Program-made: the position numbers and the translations under genes
Notes under the pieces: generated by a model
The model's input: only the letters and a program-made list of their open reading frames with translations
Told to the model about the DNA's origin: nothing
Databases searched by the model: none
Part shown: positions 1 through 5,758 of the stretch, one piece after another
Layout: each line of letters opens with the position of its first letter
Position numbering within the stretch: the first letter of the stretch is position 1
Source: Candidatus Berkelbacteria bacterium CG_4_9_14_3_um_filter_39_23
GTDB taxonomy: Bacteria > Patescibacteriota > UBA1384 > GWA2-35-9 > CG2-30-39-44
Direction of reading: 5' to 3'
Assembly (NCBI GenBank): GCA_002789815.1
Contig: PFTZ01000027.1
Coordinates: 1-9,825 of the forward strand
DNA: 9,825 nucleotides

Positions 1-1
1 G

Positions 2-451
2 ATTGCGATGTTTGTTTTTACCAATCTCTTTGGTGTCTATAAAGTTAAGCTAGTTTGTTCGGCGGACGGCTATTATCCGAGTATTGAAAACGCGCCCGCA
101 GATCCAGCGCTCAATTTAGGACTAGGCGTGTTTGATGGAATGAATCCGAAAAATTATCAAGCTGGCATAATGCGCGCCAGCCAAGCCAAGATCGACGACC
201 TGATTTCTGATATGATGGATTTGGGGTATCACTACCAAGACAGCGGTAAATTTTCGCCTGAGCCGTTTGACGAACCAGACGAAAACACCAAGCCAATTCA
301 AATTTTAACTTTCAGCCAAGACACTTTGGATAACTTTTTTGGCACGCTCCGCTATCGCCAAGTGTTTAATAGCGATCCGCCCAGCAGTAAAAACCGCCAA
401 GGCATCGGTATTTCCCAAGATATGACAGAGGTGGTGCATATTGGTTTTTAG
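2..451 (+). CDS. Hypothetical protein, probably truncated at its 5' end by the window edge
   Basis: I do not recognise this protein. The frame is open from the first complete codon of the window (Ile-Ala before the first Met at position 8). Too little upstream sequence is present to see a ribosome binding site, so it may be the C-terminal part of a longer gene. The visible 147 residues from that Met have no clear signal peptide or membrane helix beyond a short hydrophobic start. They are rich in Asp, Asn, Pro and aromatic residues and contain an acidic Pro-rich stretch (PEPFDEPDENTKP) near the middle, which suggests a soluble or extracellular domain. The stop at 449-451 is followed by an AT-rich spacer and then a strong hairpin at 499-525. 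Being real coding sequence is supported only by its length and composition; the opposite-strand frames here look like shadows. Confidence 0.5.
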   Translation: MAMFVFTNLFGVYKVKLVCSADGYYPSIENAPADPALNLGLGVFDGMNPKNYQAGIMRASQAKIDDLISDMMDLGYHYQDSGKFSPEPFDEPDENTKPIQILTFSQDTLDNFFGTLRYRQVFNSDPPSSKNRQGIGISQDMTEVVHIGF

Positions 452-498
452 GCATATCTTAAAAATAATTATCAAAATACAAACAACAATCACCAAAT

Positions 499-525
499 CC
501 CGTTAGAAGCCAGCTTCTAAACGGG
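499..525. repeat. Near-perfect hairpin (inverted repeat)
   Basis: CCCGTTAGAAG pairs with CTTCTAAACGGG around a four-base loop, with one extra A bulged in the right arm. No T-tract follows on either strand, so it is not a textbook intrinsic terminator. It sits about 50 bp after the stop of the first gene and at the left edge of the repeat-rich spacer. It may be a dispersed intergenic repeat or a 3'-end-stabilising hairpin. Confidence 0.6.
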
Positions 526-576
526 ACAAACAAAGCCCAATGCCACAATTTCCAATGTCGCGACCGGCGCAAAATA

Positions 577-749
577 TCCTGTCCGCCTGTCCCGCCTCCG
601 TGTCATTCTCAACCGAAAGCATAGCGCTTCGGATTGGGAATCCATCCCCTCCCGTCATCCCGCACTTGATGCGGGATCCAGACAAAACGACTAGATTCCC
701 ATTTTCATGGGAATGACCCCTCGACAAGCTCGGGGCAGGCAAGACAGGA
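577..749. repeat. Composite palindromic intergenic repeat element
   Basis: This is a non-coding block of nested palindromes. The outer ends TCCTGTC (577-583) and GACAGGA (743-749) are inverted. Inside them GTCATTC (602-608) is inverted against GAATGAC (711-717). Separate hairpins are ATCCCGCA/TGCGGGAT (657-664/670-677), ATTCCCAT/ATGGGAAT (695-702/707-714), and CCCC/GGGG (717-720/732-735). The GTCATCCCGCACTTGATGCGGGATCCAG type of motif is familiar as a dispersed intergenic repeat in many bacteria. The 385-bp gap from 452 to 836 holds this block, the 499-525 hairpin and a terminator at its right end. I see no real gene in it. Confidence 0.65.
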
Positions 750-782
750 AATAAATGACAAAACGCGTCAGTCGTGTAACTG

Positions 783-819
783 GAATATAAAAGGCGCTCA
801 AGGCAATACCAAGAGCGCC
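783..819 (-). terminator. Rho-independent terminator of the pilin-like gene
   Basis: On the minus strand, GGCGCTC (819-813) pairs perfectly with GAGCGCC (799-793) around a 13-nt loop. It is followed at once by TTTTATATTCC. It lies 18 bp past the stop of the minus-strand gene that ends at 837, the expected place. Read on the plus strand, the hairpin is followed by ATATTAT rather than a T-run, so the orientation is clear. Confidence 0.8.
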
Positions 820-836
820 ATATTATAGGCTAAGAT

Positions 837-1829
837 TTATTTTGTCGCTTCGCCAATTAGCCCAGTAGAATCTTTTACTTGCACCGAAAAAATGTGGAGG
901 GTTCCAAAGTTTCTGCCTCCTTGTCGGAGAAGCAATCTTGTCGAGCCCCACGGACTCCAATCTTTATTATCAAGTTTGTAACGATACTGCAATTTACTTA
1001 TATCGTCTTGGTTATCTTGCCCTCCCCACACAGCATTAAAATAACAAAACCCACTCTTACTAAATAGCTTATTGATCGGATTAGCCATGAACGAAAGGAG
1101 CGAGCGACTATAGCGACCATTTCGGCAGATCCATTCCATCTTTAGTGTAACTGTAGGCGGAGTATTGTTGCTAATTGGCGTTCCGGCTGGTTCAAATTGC
1201 TCAACAAAATCTTTTATAGCGTTTTCGGTTGAGGGTGTTGATTTTTCTGATCCAATACGATAATTCATTCCATTTTTTACCGGGTCCTTATTAGCCGCGT
1301 TACATTTGATGCTTGTATCTTGCATTCCTTGCGATTCTTTGTCGTTTAAATTACTGGCGTTTTCAAGTTTTGCATAGACACTGTATGTTTTTGGACCTCC
1401 GCCACAATAATCATCGCGATAATACATATACCCTATATTGCTGCTACCATTGGCGTTTTCTGTCGCCCTCTGGCATTTACCGTTGCTATCAACCAACAAA
1501 GGGTCGCACGGAAAACCGCCATAAATTAAATCCTGGAACTTAGCTTCCGCTAGTGATTCGTTGCTGTTATTTCCTAGGTCCATATTCGCTATCCAACCAT
1601 CCGTGGCAGGGTAACTCTTGGTAAACCGTTGGTAGATATTCAAGGCAAAGGCAATTTTTTGAACATCTTCTTTTCTCTGGGCGTTTCTTTGGTTGGCTGC
1701 CACGCTAGTACCGCTACTGACCGTATCGGCAAAAATTCGCGCATTAAACAAATAATAGATTGCCCCACCGACTATCGCGATTATTAAAATCGCTATCAAC
1801 AGATAAAAGTATTTTTTGGAAAAATTCAT
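837..1829 (-). CDS. Membrane-anchored pilin/pseudopilin-like protein with a C-terminal Ig-like domain
   Basis: This 330-residue protein has a short positive N-terminus and one hydrophobic helix (about residues 7-28). A segment follows (about 48-75, NQRNAQRKEDVQKIAFALNI then YPAT) that resembles the block after the helix in GspG/PilA-like pseudopilins, where an amphipathic helix leads into a 'xxYP' turn. It lacks the usual prepilin peptidase site (G-F-x-x-x-E), so it may be processed differently or simply stay anchored. The exported part has six cysteines (108, 119, 142, 176, 235, 262), consistent with disulfides. From about residue 223 (NTPPTVTL) to the end, alternating strands such as YRYKLDNKDWSPW and HIFSVQVKD suggest an Ig- or Fn3-like sandwich. 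An excellent ribosome binding site (AAGGAGG, 1835-1841) fixes the start. The gene is divergent from the VirB2-like gene at 2071. Its role in a pilus or as a surface adhesin is inference. Confidence 0.8.
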   Translation of the reverse strand: MNFSKKYFYLLIAILIIAIVGGAIYYLFNARIFADTVSSGTSVAANQRNAQRKEDVQKIAFALNIYQRFTKSYPATDGWIANMDLGNNSNESLAEAKFQDLIYGGFPCDPLLVDSNGKCQRATENANGSSNIGYMYYRDDYCGGGPKTYSVYAKLENASNLNDKESQGMQDTSIKCNAANKDPVKNGMNYRIGSEKSTPSTENAIKDFVEQFEPAGTPISNNTPPTVTLKMEWICRNGRYSRSLLSFMANPINKLFSKSGFCYFNAVWGGQDNQDDISKLQYRYKLDNKDWSPWGSTRLLLRQGGRNFGTLHIFSVQVKDSTGLIGEATK

Positions 1830-1834
1830 ACACT

Positions 1835-1841
1835 CCTCCTT
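1835..1841 (-). promoter_or_regulatory. Strong Shine-Dalgarno site of the pilin-like gene
   Basis: The minus strand reads AAGGAGG, five bases before the ATG that ends at 1829. It is the strongest ribosome binding site in the window. It contrasts with dnaA, rnpA, the gene at 2071 and the gene at 9210, where no such site precedes the start. Confidence 0.85.
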
Positions 1842-1865
1842 ATTTATTTTTTTTCTTTTAATTAA

Positions 1866-1893
1866 AGTTTACCCCCCCCCAGAAATTTGTCAA
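1866..1893 (-). promoter_or_regulatory. Predicted promoter with a poly-G spacer (possible phase-variable promoter)
   Basis: On the minus strand a perfect -35 box TTGACA (1893-1888) is followed by a 16-nt spacer and then a -10-like TAAACT (1871-1866; four of six matches). Nine of the 16 spacer bases are an uninterrupted G run (plus-strand C9, 1872-1880). The start codon lies 36 nt past the -10 box, leaving room for the Shine-Dalgarno site. Homopolymeric G tracts in promoter spacers change length by slippage in known phase-variable genes (Neisseria porA and opc). That this one varies is inference. Confidence 0.65.
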
Positions 1894-1934
1894 TAGCATT
1901 CAGGAGAACTGTCGGAAGAGACTGTTAAAAAACT

Positions 1935-1998
1935 TGTTTTACCACAAAAATTCACCTTGGCACTTTTTAACAATACTTCAGTGCCTGCTGGTAAAACA
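1935..1998. repeat. Nested inverted repeat in the divergent spacer
   Basis: A perfect 10-bp inverted pair, TGTTTTACCA (1935-1944) and TGGTAAAACA (1989-1998), encloses a second perfect pair, GGCACT (1959-1964) and AGTGCC (1980-1985), with a 15-nt loop. A further pair, CACCTT (1953-1958) and AAGGTG (2010-2015), could compete with it. It lies between the two divergent surface genes, outside both predicted promoters. It may be a regulator-binding region or the remains of a small mobile element. No T-tract follows. Confidence 0.6.
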
Positions 1999-2025
1999 TT
2001 TTACATTTTAAGGTGCAGTTTTGAG

Positions 2026-2046
2026 TTTTGAGATTTGAGATTTTAA
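2026..2046 (+). repeat. 21-nt direct repeat, copy 1
   Basis: This T- and GA-rich stretch (core TTTTGAGATTTGAGATTTTA) is identical over 21 nt to positions 8953-8973. Both copies are intergenic and directly precede a gene: here the VirB2-like gene, there the tRNA-Ser. Internally it is a short tandem of TTTGAGA units. Confidence 0.7.
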
Positions 2047-2052
2047 TTTAAA

Positions 2053-2058
2053 TATAGT
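2053..2058 (+). promoter_or_regulatory. Predicted -10 box of the VirB2-like gene (near-leaderless)
   Basis: TATAGT matches the -10 consensus in five of six positions and ends 12 nt before the ATG at 2071. A transcript would therefore start only about 5-7 nt upstream of the start codon, and no Shine-Dalgarno site is present. The best -35 candidate is TTGAGA (2028-2033), with a longish 19-nt spacer. It lies inside a 21-nt repeat that recurs before the tRNA. Confidence 0.45.
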
Positions 2059-2070
2059 ATCCTTAAACTA

Positions 2071-2964
2071 ATGAAAAAATTATTTATTTTAATTGGGGTT
2101 GTTGCCAGTTTAATTTTAACTAGCCCTCAGGCGCTGGGTGCTTATAATGTTGTGTCAAAACTTTTTCCAAGGAAGGAGCCATACACGAACTTCGGCGATT
2201 ATTTTGCTGGCGCGCTCTTGCCCTACATTATCATTATCGCTTCAGTCGGCGCAGTGCTAATGATTGCCATTGCCGGATTTAAATATGTAACCAGCGGTGG
2301 CTCGCCTGACGCGGTCAATGAAAGCAAAAGCTATATTATCGGCGCGATTGTCGGTATTGCGGTAATTGTGTTTGCGATGGCTTTTGTCAATATATTTTTT
2401 GGTGAAGATGAATTTAAAAACATTACTGCTAATACTAAAAAAATAGAGGATATAAATACTGGCGCGCCAGCTGGTGGCACAGGAGGCGCGGGCGGAAGTA
2501 GCGCAGGCGGAACTGCTGGCGAAGCTAATTCGTCCAGTAAGCCAAGTGCTGATAATTCTGAAAGTGGCATTGCAGAAATAACTTGTCCCGCAGAGGTAAT
2601 CAATTATCAAACGCACGGATTTTACGCCACACAAGAGAATACCGATACAGCTTATATCTATCTAACAAACACTTCAGCTGACAGCAAATATAGATACCGC
2701 TTTTATTTTAACGACGATGATGAAGCCAATATTTTTGACGATTCTTCAGGTTTAAAAAAATCACTCGACCATTATGATTATTTGGGAAATCCTCAACATT
2801 GGGATTATATTGCCGTAGATCAAAACACATATCCTTATGTGAAAGCGTTTATGTGGACCGATGCCCCGAACGATCAAAACCCATTTTGCCTTAATAGTAA
2901 AAAACCTATAACCATCACAGAAACGCCACTGCTAAGGCAAGAGCCAAGAAGTCTCCCGATTTAG
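2071..2964 (+). CDS. TrbC/VirB2-like type IV secretion pilin with a C-terminal extension
   Basis: The 297-residue protein starts with a signal peptide (about 1-23, MKKLFILIGV then a hydrophobic core ending near SPQALGA). Two hydrophobic helices follow (about 47-71 and 88-110), joined by a short loop, GFKYVTSGGSPDAVNESKSY. A signal peptide plus two helices with a 'GG-x-P-x-x-V-x-x-(A/S)K' loop is typical of VirB2/TrbC pilins and of the pilin-like family common in Patescibacteria. Those proteins are usually about 100-130 residues. This one continues through a Gly/Ala/Ser-rich linker (about 131-155) into a domain of about 130 residues rich in Tyr and Asp, with two cysteines (172 and 273) that could form a disulfide. 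I do not recognise that domain. No VirB4, VirB6 or VirD4 gene is in the window, so a working secretion apparatus cannot be claimed. No ribosome binding site precedes the ATG. Confidence 0.8.
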   Translation: MKKLFILIGVVASLILTSPQALGAYNVVSKLFPRKEPYTNFGDYFAGALLPYIIIIASVGAVLMIAIAGFKYVTSGGSPDAVNESKSYIIGAIVGIAVIVFAMAFVNIFFGEDEFKNITANTKKIEDINTGAPAGGTGGAGGSSAGGTAGEANSSSKPSADNSESGIAEITCPAEVINYQTHGFYATQENTDTAYIYLTNTSADSKYRYRFYFNDDDEANIFDDSSGLKKSLDHYDYLGNPQHWDYIAVDQNTYPYVKAFMWTDAPNDQNPFCLNSKKPITITETPLLRQEPRSLPI

Positions 2965-2995
2965 CCCCAGTTATTTTCCCTGTTTTCTTTATTCA

Positions 2996-3047
2996 GCTAA
3001 ATTTAAGCAGTAATTTCTCAATTTTAAATTAAGCTTTTATTTTTTAC
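2996..3047 (+). terminator. Weak AT-rich terminator candidate after the VirB2-like gene
   Basis: GCTAAATTTAA (2996-3006) and TTAAATTAAGC (3024-3034) form an 11-bp stem with one A-A mismatch and a 17-nt loop, followed by TTTTATTTTTT. Position and T-run suit an intrinsic terminator for the plus-strand gene that ends at 2964. The stem is AT-rich and so weak. The region is convergent with the end of the DciA-like gene, for which I see no separate terminator. Confidence 0.35.
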
Positions 3048-3069
3048 TTTTAATTTTTTATTTTGAGCC

Positions 3070-3333
3070 CTACCCCAACCGAAAAACTAACCGTTCTATT
3101 GTTTCGCGACCGAGTTTGTGATTAATGGCTTGAATAATAACTTGGCTTTGGGCTCTCATTTCACTGGCAACATACGGATTAGGCACAGACACCCTTAAAC
3201 TGCCCTCGGAATATGAAATCGCTTGCGCCTCCCCTTTTAGCACTTTTTGGGCTACGGCAACAATCTGGCTAGCTTGCAACGGCTGGCTGGGGTATCTTTT
3301 TTTAATTGTCTCGCTAATTTTTTCAAAAGACAT
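3070..3333 (-). CDS. DciA-like (DUF721) protein, probable replicative helicase loader
   Basis: The 87-residue protein fits the compact DciA/DUF721 fold. It has an N-terminal helix pair, then strand-like segments QAISYSEGSLRVSVPN (about 37-52), then the helix SEMRAQSQVIIQAINHKLG (about 57-75) and a final strand ETIERLVFRLG. The pattern 'G-x-L-x-V-x-V-x-x-x-x-x-A-x-E-(L/M)' followed by 'I-x-x-I-x-x-x-L-G' and a closing strand is characteristic of the family. DciA proteins interact with the replicative helicase DnaB and help load it in bacteria that lack DnaC/DnaI. The ATG overlaps the recF stop codon by one base (TAATG at 3335-3331), so the two are almost certainly translationally coupled. Its place downstream of dnaN and recF supports a replication role. 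The family call comes from sequence pattern only. Confidence 0.75.
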   Translation of the reverse strand: MSFEKISETIKKRYPSQPLQASQIVAVAQKVLKGEAQAISYSEGSLRVSVPNPYVASEMRAQSQVIIQAINHKLGRETIERLVFRLG

Positions 3334-4373
3334 TAGAGCTTAATTATCTTTGCTTTTTTCAATACTTTCTTTTCCATTCCCGCTGTATCAGCTGTCGTTA
3401 GTATTACCTGATCTTGGCTGAATAATTTAAACAAGCGGTGGCGACGATTCTCGTCCAGCTCGGACATAATATCATCCAACAAAACCACTGGGCGGTCATC
3501 ACCGCTGGATAAAAAATTTGCTTCGACAATTTTTAGCGCTAGAATCACACTCCGATATTCACCGCGCGAACCAAACGCGCCAATATCGCGCCCATTAAGA
3601 GCAAAAATCAAATCGTCGTGGTGCGGTCCGAGTGTGGTTGAACCCAATTTTAAATCAGCCAAAAAACTTTCTGCCAAATGTTCTTTGTCAAATTTTTTAA
3701 ACTTGGTTTTGACAAATAATTTTTGGTTTTTGCCACTAATTTTTTTATATTCCGCGCCAAGATGCTGATTAAATTCACCAATCATCACCTCTCTTTGCTC
3801 CCGGATATTTTTCCCGAGCGCTAGTAATTGTTCATCCCAAAAATCCAACTCGCCTTTTTGCGAAATGTGAGTCGCCACCCGTATAACCACCTGATTGCGG
3901 TGCCTCATTACTTGATAATACCTCACCAAATTTCTCAAATACTTTTTATTTTTTTGCGCCAGTGTCATATCCAGCCAGCGCCGACGAAGGGCTGGCGCGC
4001 CCCGGATTATTAAAAGGTCGTCTGGCGCAAACAGCACGGTTTTCAACTCGCCCACCATCTCGGCTAAATTTTTCTTAACGCCATTTAACTTGCCAATTTT
4101 TTGAGTTTTATCTTGGTAGACCTCAATTTTTTTTTCTTTTGGGGGTTGGTATTGATAACTTGCCTCTAAACGAAAATAATCCTGCCCCCAGCGCGCAAGG
4201 TCAGCTTGCCGTTTAGCCCGAAAACTTTTAAACAGCGACAAAAAACGAATTGCTTCCAAAATGTTTGTTTTGCCAATACCATTAGGACCAACAATAATTG
4301 TTAACCCATCTGGCTCAAAAATATAATCCTCATAATTGCGAAAATTTTGCAGACGAAGAGAAATAAGTTTCAT
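3333..4373 (-). CDS. recF: DNA replication and repair protein RecF
   Basis: This is a 346-residue SMC-like ABC ATPase, slightly shorter than the usual 355-375. The start MKLISLRLQNFRNYE is the standard RecF opening. Walker A is GPNGIGKT (about 29-36). The conserved APDDLLIIRGAP-type block follows the lid region. The ABC signature is GSRGEYRSVILALK (about 268-281), a variant of the usual 'S-x-G-Q-x-(R/K)'. Walker B with the D-loop is VVLLDDIMSELD (about 296-307). RecF binds gapped DNA and with RecO and RecR helps load RecA at stalled forks. No Shine-Dalgarno site precedes the ATG. A weak possible promoter (TTGCGT, 17-nt spacer, TAAAGA, then 7 nt to the ATG) overlaps the end of the palindromic element that separates recF from dnaN. 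The stop overlaps the start of the DciA-like gene. Confidence 0.95.
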   Translation of the reverse strand: MKLISLRLQNFRNYEDYIFEPDGLTIIVGPNGIGKTNILEAIRFLSLFKSFRAKRQADLARWGQDYFRLEASYQYQPPKEKKIEVYQDKTQKIGKLNGVKKNLAEMVGELKTVLFAPDDLLIIRGAPALRRRWLDMTLAQKNKKYLRNLVRYYQVMRHRNQVVIRVATHISQKGELDFWDEQLLALGKNIREQREVMIGEFNQHLGAEYKKISGKNQKLFVKTKFKKFDKEHLAESFLADLKLGSTTLGPHHDDLIFALNGRDIGAFGSRGEYRSVILALKIVEANFLSSGDDRPVVLLDDIMSELDENRRHRLFKLFSQDQVILTTADTAGMEKKVLKKAKIIKL

Positions 4374-4390
4374 TCTAAAATCTTTAATCT

Positions 4391-4572
4391 ATTTACACGA
4401 CTTACGCAAATATCCTGTTACTTATTCAAATAAAGCTTCCAGTCTATATAGTATTTTCAGAGGCTTGTGAGCGCGACTGGCGTGAGCACGAGGAATTTGC
4501 CAGCAGGCAAATATCCGAACTCTGTAAATACTTATATAGATGGAAGATGTAAGTTGCGTAAGTCGGGTAAAT
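4391..4572. mobile_element. MITE-like, nearly palindromic 182-bp element between dnaN and recF
   Basis: The terminal inverted repeats are 19 bp with one mismatch (4391-4409, ATTTACACGACTTACGCAA, against 4554-4572). A second inverted pair lies inside: 4436-4462 against 4520-4546, about 27 bp with one mismatch and two single-base gaps (CTTCCA...TCTATATA...GTATTT...CAGAG). The centre has a perfect 7-bp hairpin with an AGCA loop (4495-4512, ATTTGCC/GGCAAAT) and two GTGAGC copies (4467-4472, 4483-4488). No open frame of note crosses it. Such a palindrome would fold into one long hairpin in RNA. A non-autonomous transposable element or a structured dispersed repeat both fit. I see no clear target-site duplication. 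Confidence 0.65.
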
Positions 4573-4587
4573 TTGTTAATCTTTGTT

Positions 4588-5697
4588 TCATTCCTCTAAC
4601 CTTAGTGGCATAATAATATACAAATAATCTTTGTTTTTTTCTGGTTTTAGCACCGCTGGGCTGAATTTTCCATTGAGCTCAAAACAAACTTTTTCACCTT
4701 CAATAATTGACAAAGCGTCTAAAAGATATTTGGCGTTAAACGAAATCTCAATCTCCTCGCCAACAATTTCAGCGGAAACCTGCGAAACATTATCCCCTAG
4801 TTGAGGCGAGGTGGCAACAATCTGCAAACCTTTACCTACGCCAGCCACCACTTTGATATTGTTGGCAGACTCCCTGGCAAAATAACTCGCCATTTTGATC
4901 GCGCTCGCCACTTCTCTTTTAATCACAGCTACCGAAGTTTTTTTCGCTTGCGGAATAATTTGAGTATAATCAGGAAATTCCCCGTCAACCAGCCGTGTTA
5001 CTAACTCTGTTCCACTGCCAAAATTAAACAACACTTGGTTGGACGAAACTGATATTTCCACATTAAGCTCAGCCACAGGTAAAATTCTCACCACCTCTTG
5101 CAAAGTATGGGCTGGAATAATAAATTCTGCTTTTTCGGTAGTTGGTTTGGCTAGATTGATCGTTTTTTCCGCTAAACGAAAACTATCAGTGGCAACCACC
5201 TTGACCAAATTTTTTTCAACTTTAAATAAAACACCAGTTAAAACTGGTCTGGTATCATCCATCGCGGTGGAAAAAACTGTCTGACTAATTGCTTCAGATA
5301 AAAGAGTTTTGGGAACTGAAAAGGTAAAATCAGATTTAACTTCTGGAATAATTGGAAACTCACTGGCTTCAATCCCTTTGATATTGGCGTTAAAATGTTC
5401 ACTTTTTAATTTAAGATTATTTTCTGTTCCTTCAAGTAAGATATTTTTATCAGAATTAGTAGAAATAAATTCACTTAAAAGACGGGTTGGGACAGTTAGT
5501 GCGCCTTCTTGGTCTATTTTAGCGCCAATCCAAGTAGTTATTCCAATTTCTAAATCAGTGGCTGAAATTTTAAGTCCTCCTTTTTTAGTTGTGAGTAATA
5601 AATTACCTAGTATTGGCAGGGTTGCTTTAGGTGTGCTAATTTTAGCCACTAACTGAATTGCATGAGATAATCTTTCTTGGGTGCATTCTATTTTCAT
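4588..5697 (-). CDS. dnaN: DNA polymerase III beta subunit (sliding clamp)
   Basis: At 369 residues this is the usual clamp length (about 365-380), with three repeated clamp domains of about 120 residues each. Recognisable points are the N-terminal MKIECTQERL with LPILGNLLL (about 27-35), DDTRPVLTGVLF opening the second domain, VATDSFRLAEK (the usual 'ATD-S-(H/F)-R-L-A' motif), DGEFPDYTQIIP before the third domain, and the C-terminal PMRL that lines the hydrophobic partner-binding pocket. The clamp holds DNA polymerase III on DNA and recruits many repair enzymes. It starts with MKIECTQ, preceded by GAAAGG (5708-5703) five bases upstream. It lies downstream of dnaA across the putative origin and is separated from recF by a palindromic element. 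Confidence 0.97.
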   Translation of the reverse strand: MKIECTQERLSHAIQLVAKISTPKATLPILGNLLLTTKKGGLKISATDLEIGITTWIGAKIDQEGALTVPTRLLSEFISTNSDKNILLEGTENNLKLKSEHFNANIKGIEASEFPIIPEVKSDFTFSVPKTLLSEAISQTVFSTAMDDTRPVLTGVLFKVEKNLVKVVATDSFRLAEKTINLAKPTTEKAEFIIPAHTLQEVVRILPVAELNVEISVSSNQVLFNFGSGTELVTRLVDGEFPDYTQIIPQAKKTSVAVIKREVASAIKMASYFARESANNIKVVAGVGKGLQIVATSPQLGDNVSQVSAEIVGEEIEISFNAKYLLDALSIIEGEKVCFELNGKFSPAVLKPEKNKDYLYIIMPLRLEE

Positions 5698-5702
5698 TTT
5701 TT

Positions 5703-5708
5703 CCTTTC
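5703..5708 (-). promoter_or_regulatory. Shine-Dalgarno site of dnaN
   Basis: GAAAGG on the minus strand, five bases before the ATG at 5697, supports the chosen start. The stretch upstream is too AT-rich (several overlapping TATATT/TAATAT-type boxes) to name a single dnaN promoter. Confidence 0.6.
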
Positions 5709-5746
5709 TTTTTTAATATTTTATTAATTTAATATAGATAAAATTT

Positions 5747-5758
5747 TAATAATAATAA
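5747..5758 (+). promoter_or_regulatory. Candidate DnaA-trio array
   Basis: Read 3' to 5' on the plus strand, starting at the DnaA box (5763-5771), the sequence is a 3-base gap, G, then AAT four times, then T-rich DNA. Known DnaA-trios have the form 3'-(G/A)AT-5' repeated, with the 3' end next to the boxes, and give the strand on which DnaA filaments open the origin. The order here is box, short gap, trios, AT-rich DNA, as expected. Simple AT-rich composition could also give this. Confidence 0.45.

Noticed and set aside
503..742. 79-residue open frame on the minus strand
   Set aside because: It lies wholly within the palindromic repeat block, and its translation only reflects the repeats. No ribosome binding site.
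2257..2634. 125- and 90-residue open frames on the minus strand inside the VirB2-like gene
   Set aside because: Shadows of the plus-strand gene, whose signal peptide, two helices and linker make biological sense. The minus-strand frames are low-complexity products of the Gly/Ala codons.
4391..4572. CRISPR array or riboswitch in the dnaN-recF gap
   Set aside because: There is one palindrome with no regularly spaced direct repeats, and no known riboswitch core is visible. A MITE-like element fits better.
4801..5656. Several plus-strand frames of 67-115 residues across dnaN
   Set aside because: They lie antisense to a clear full-length dnaN, have no ribosome binding sites, and resemble nothing I know.
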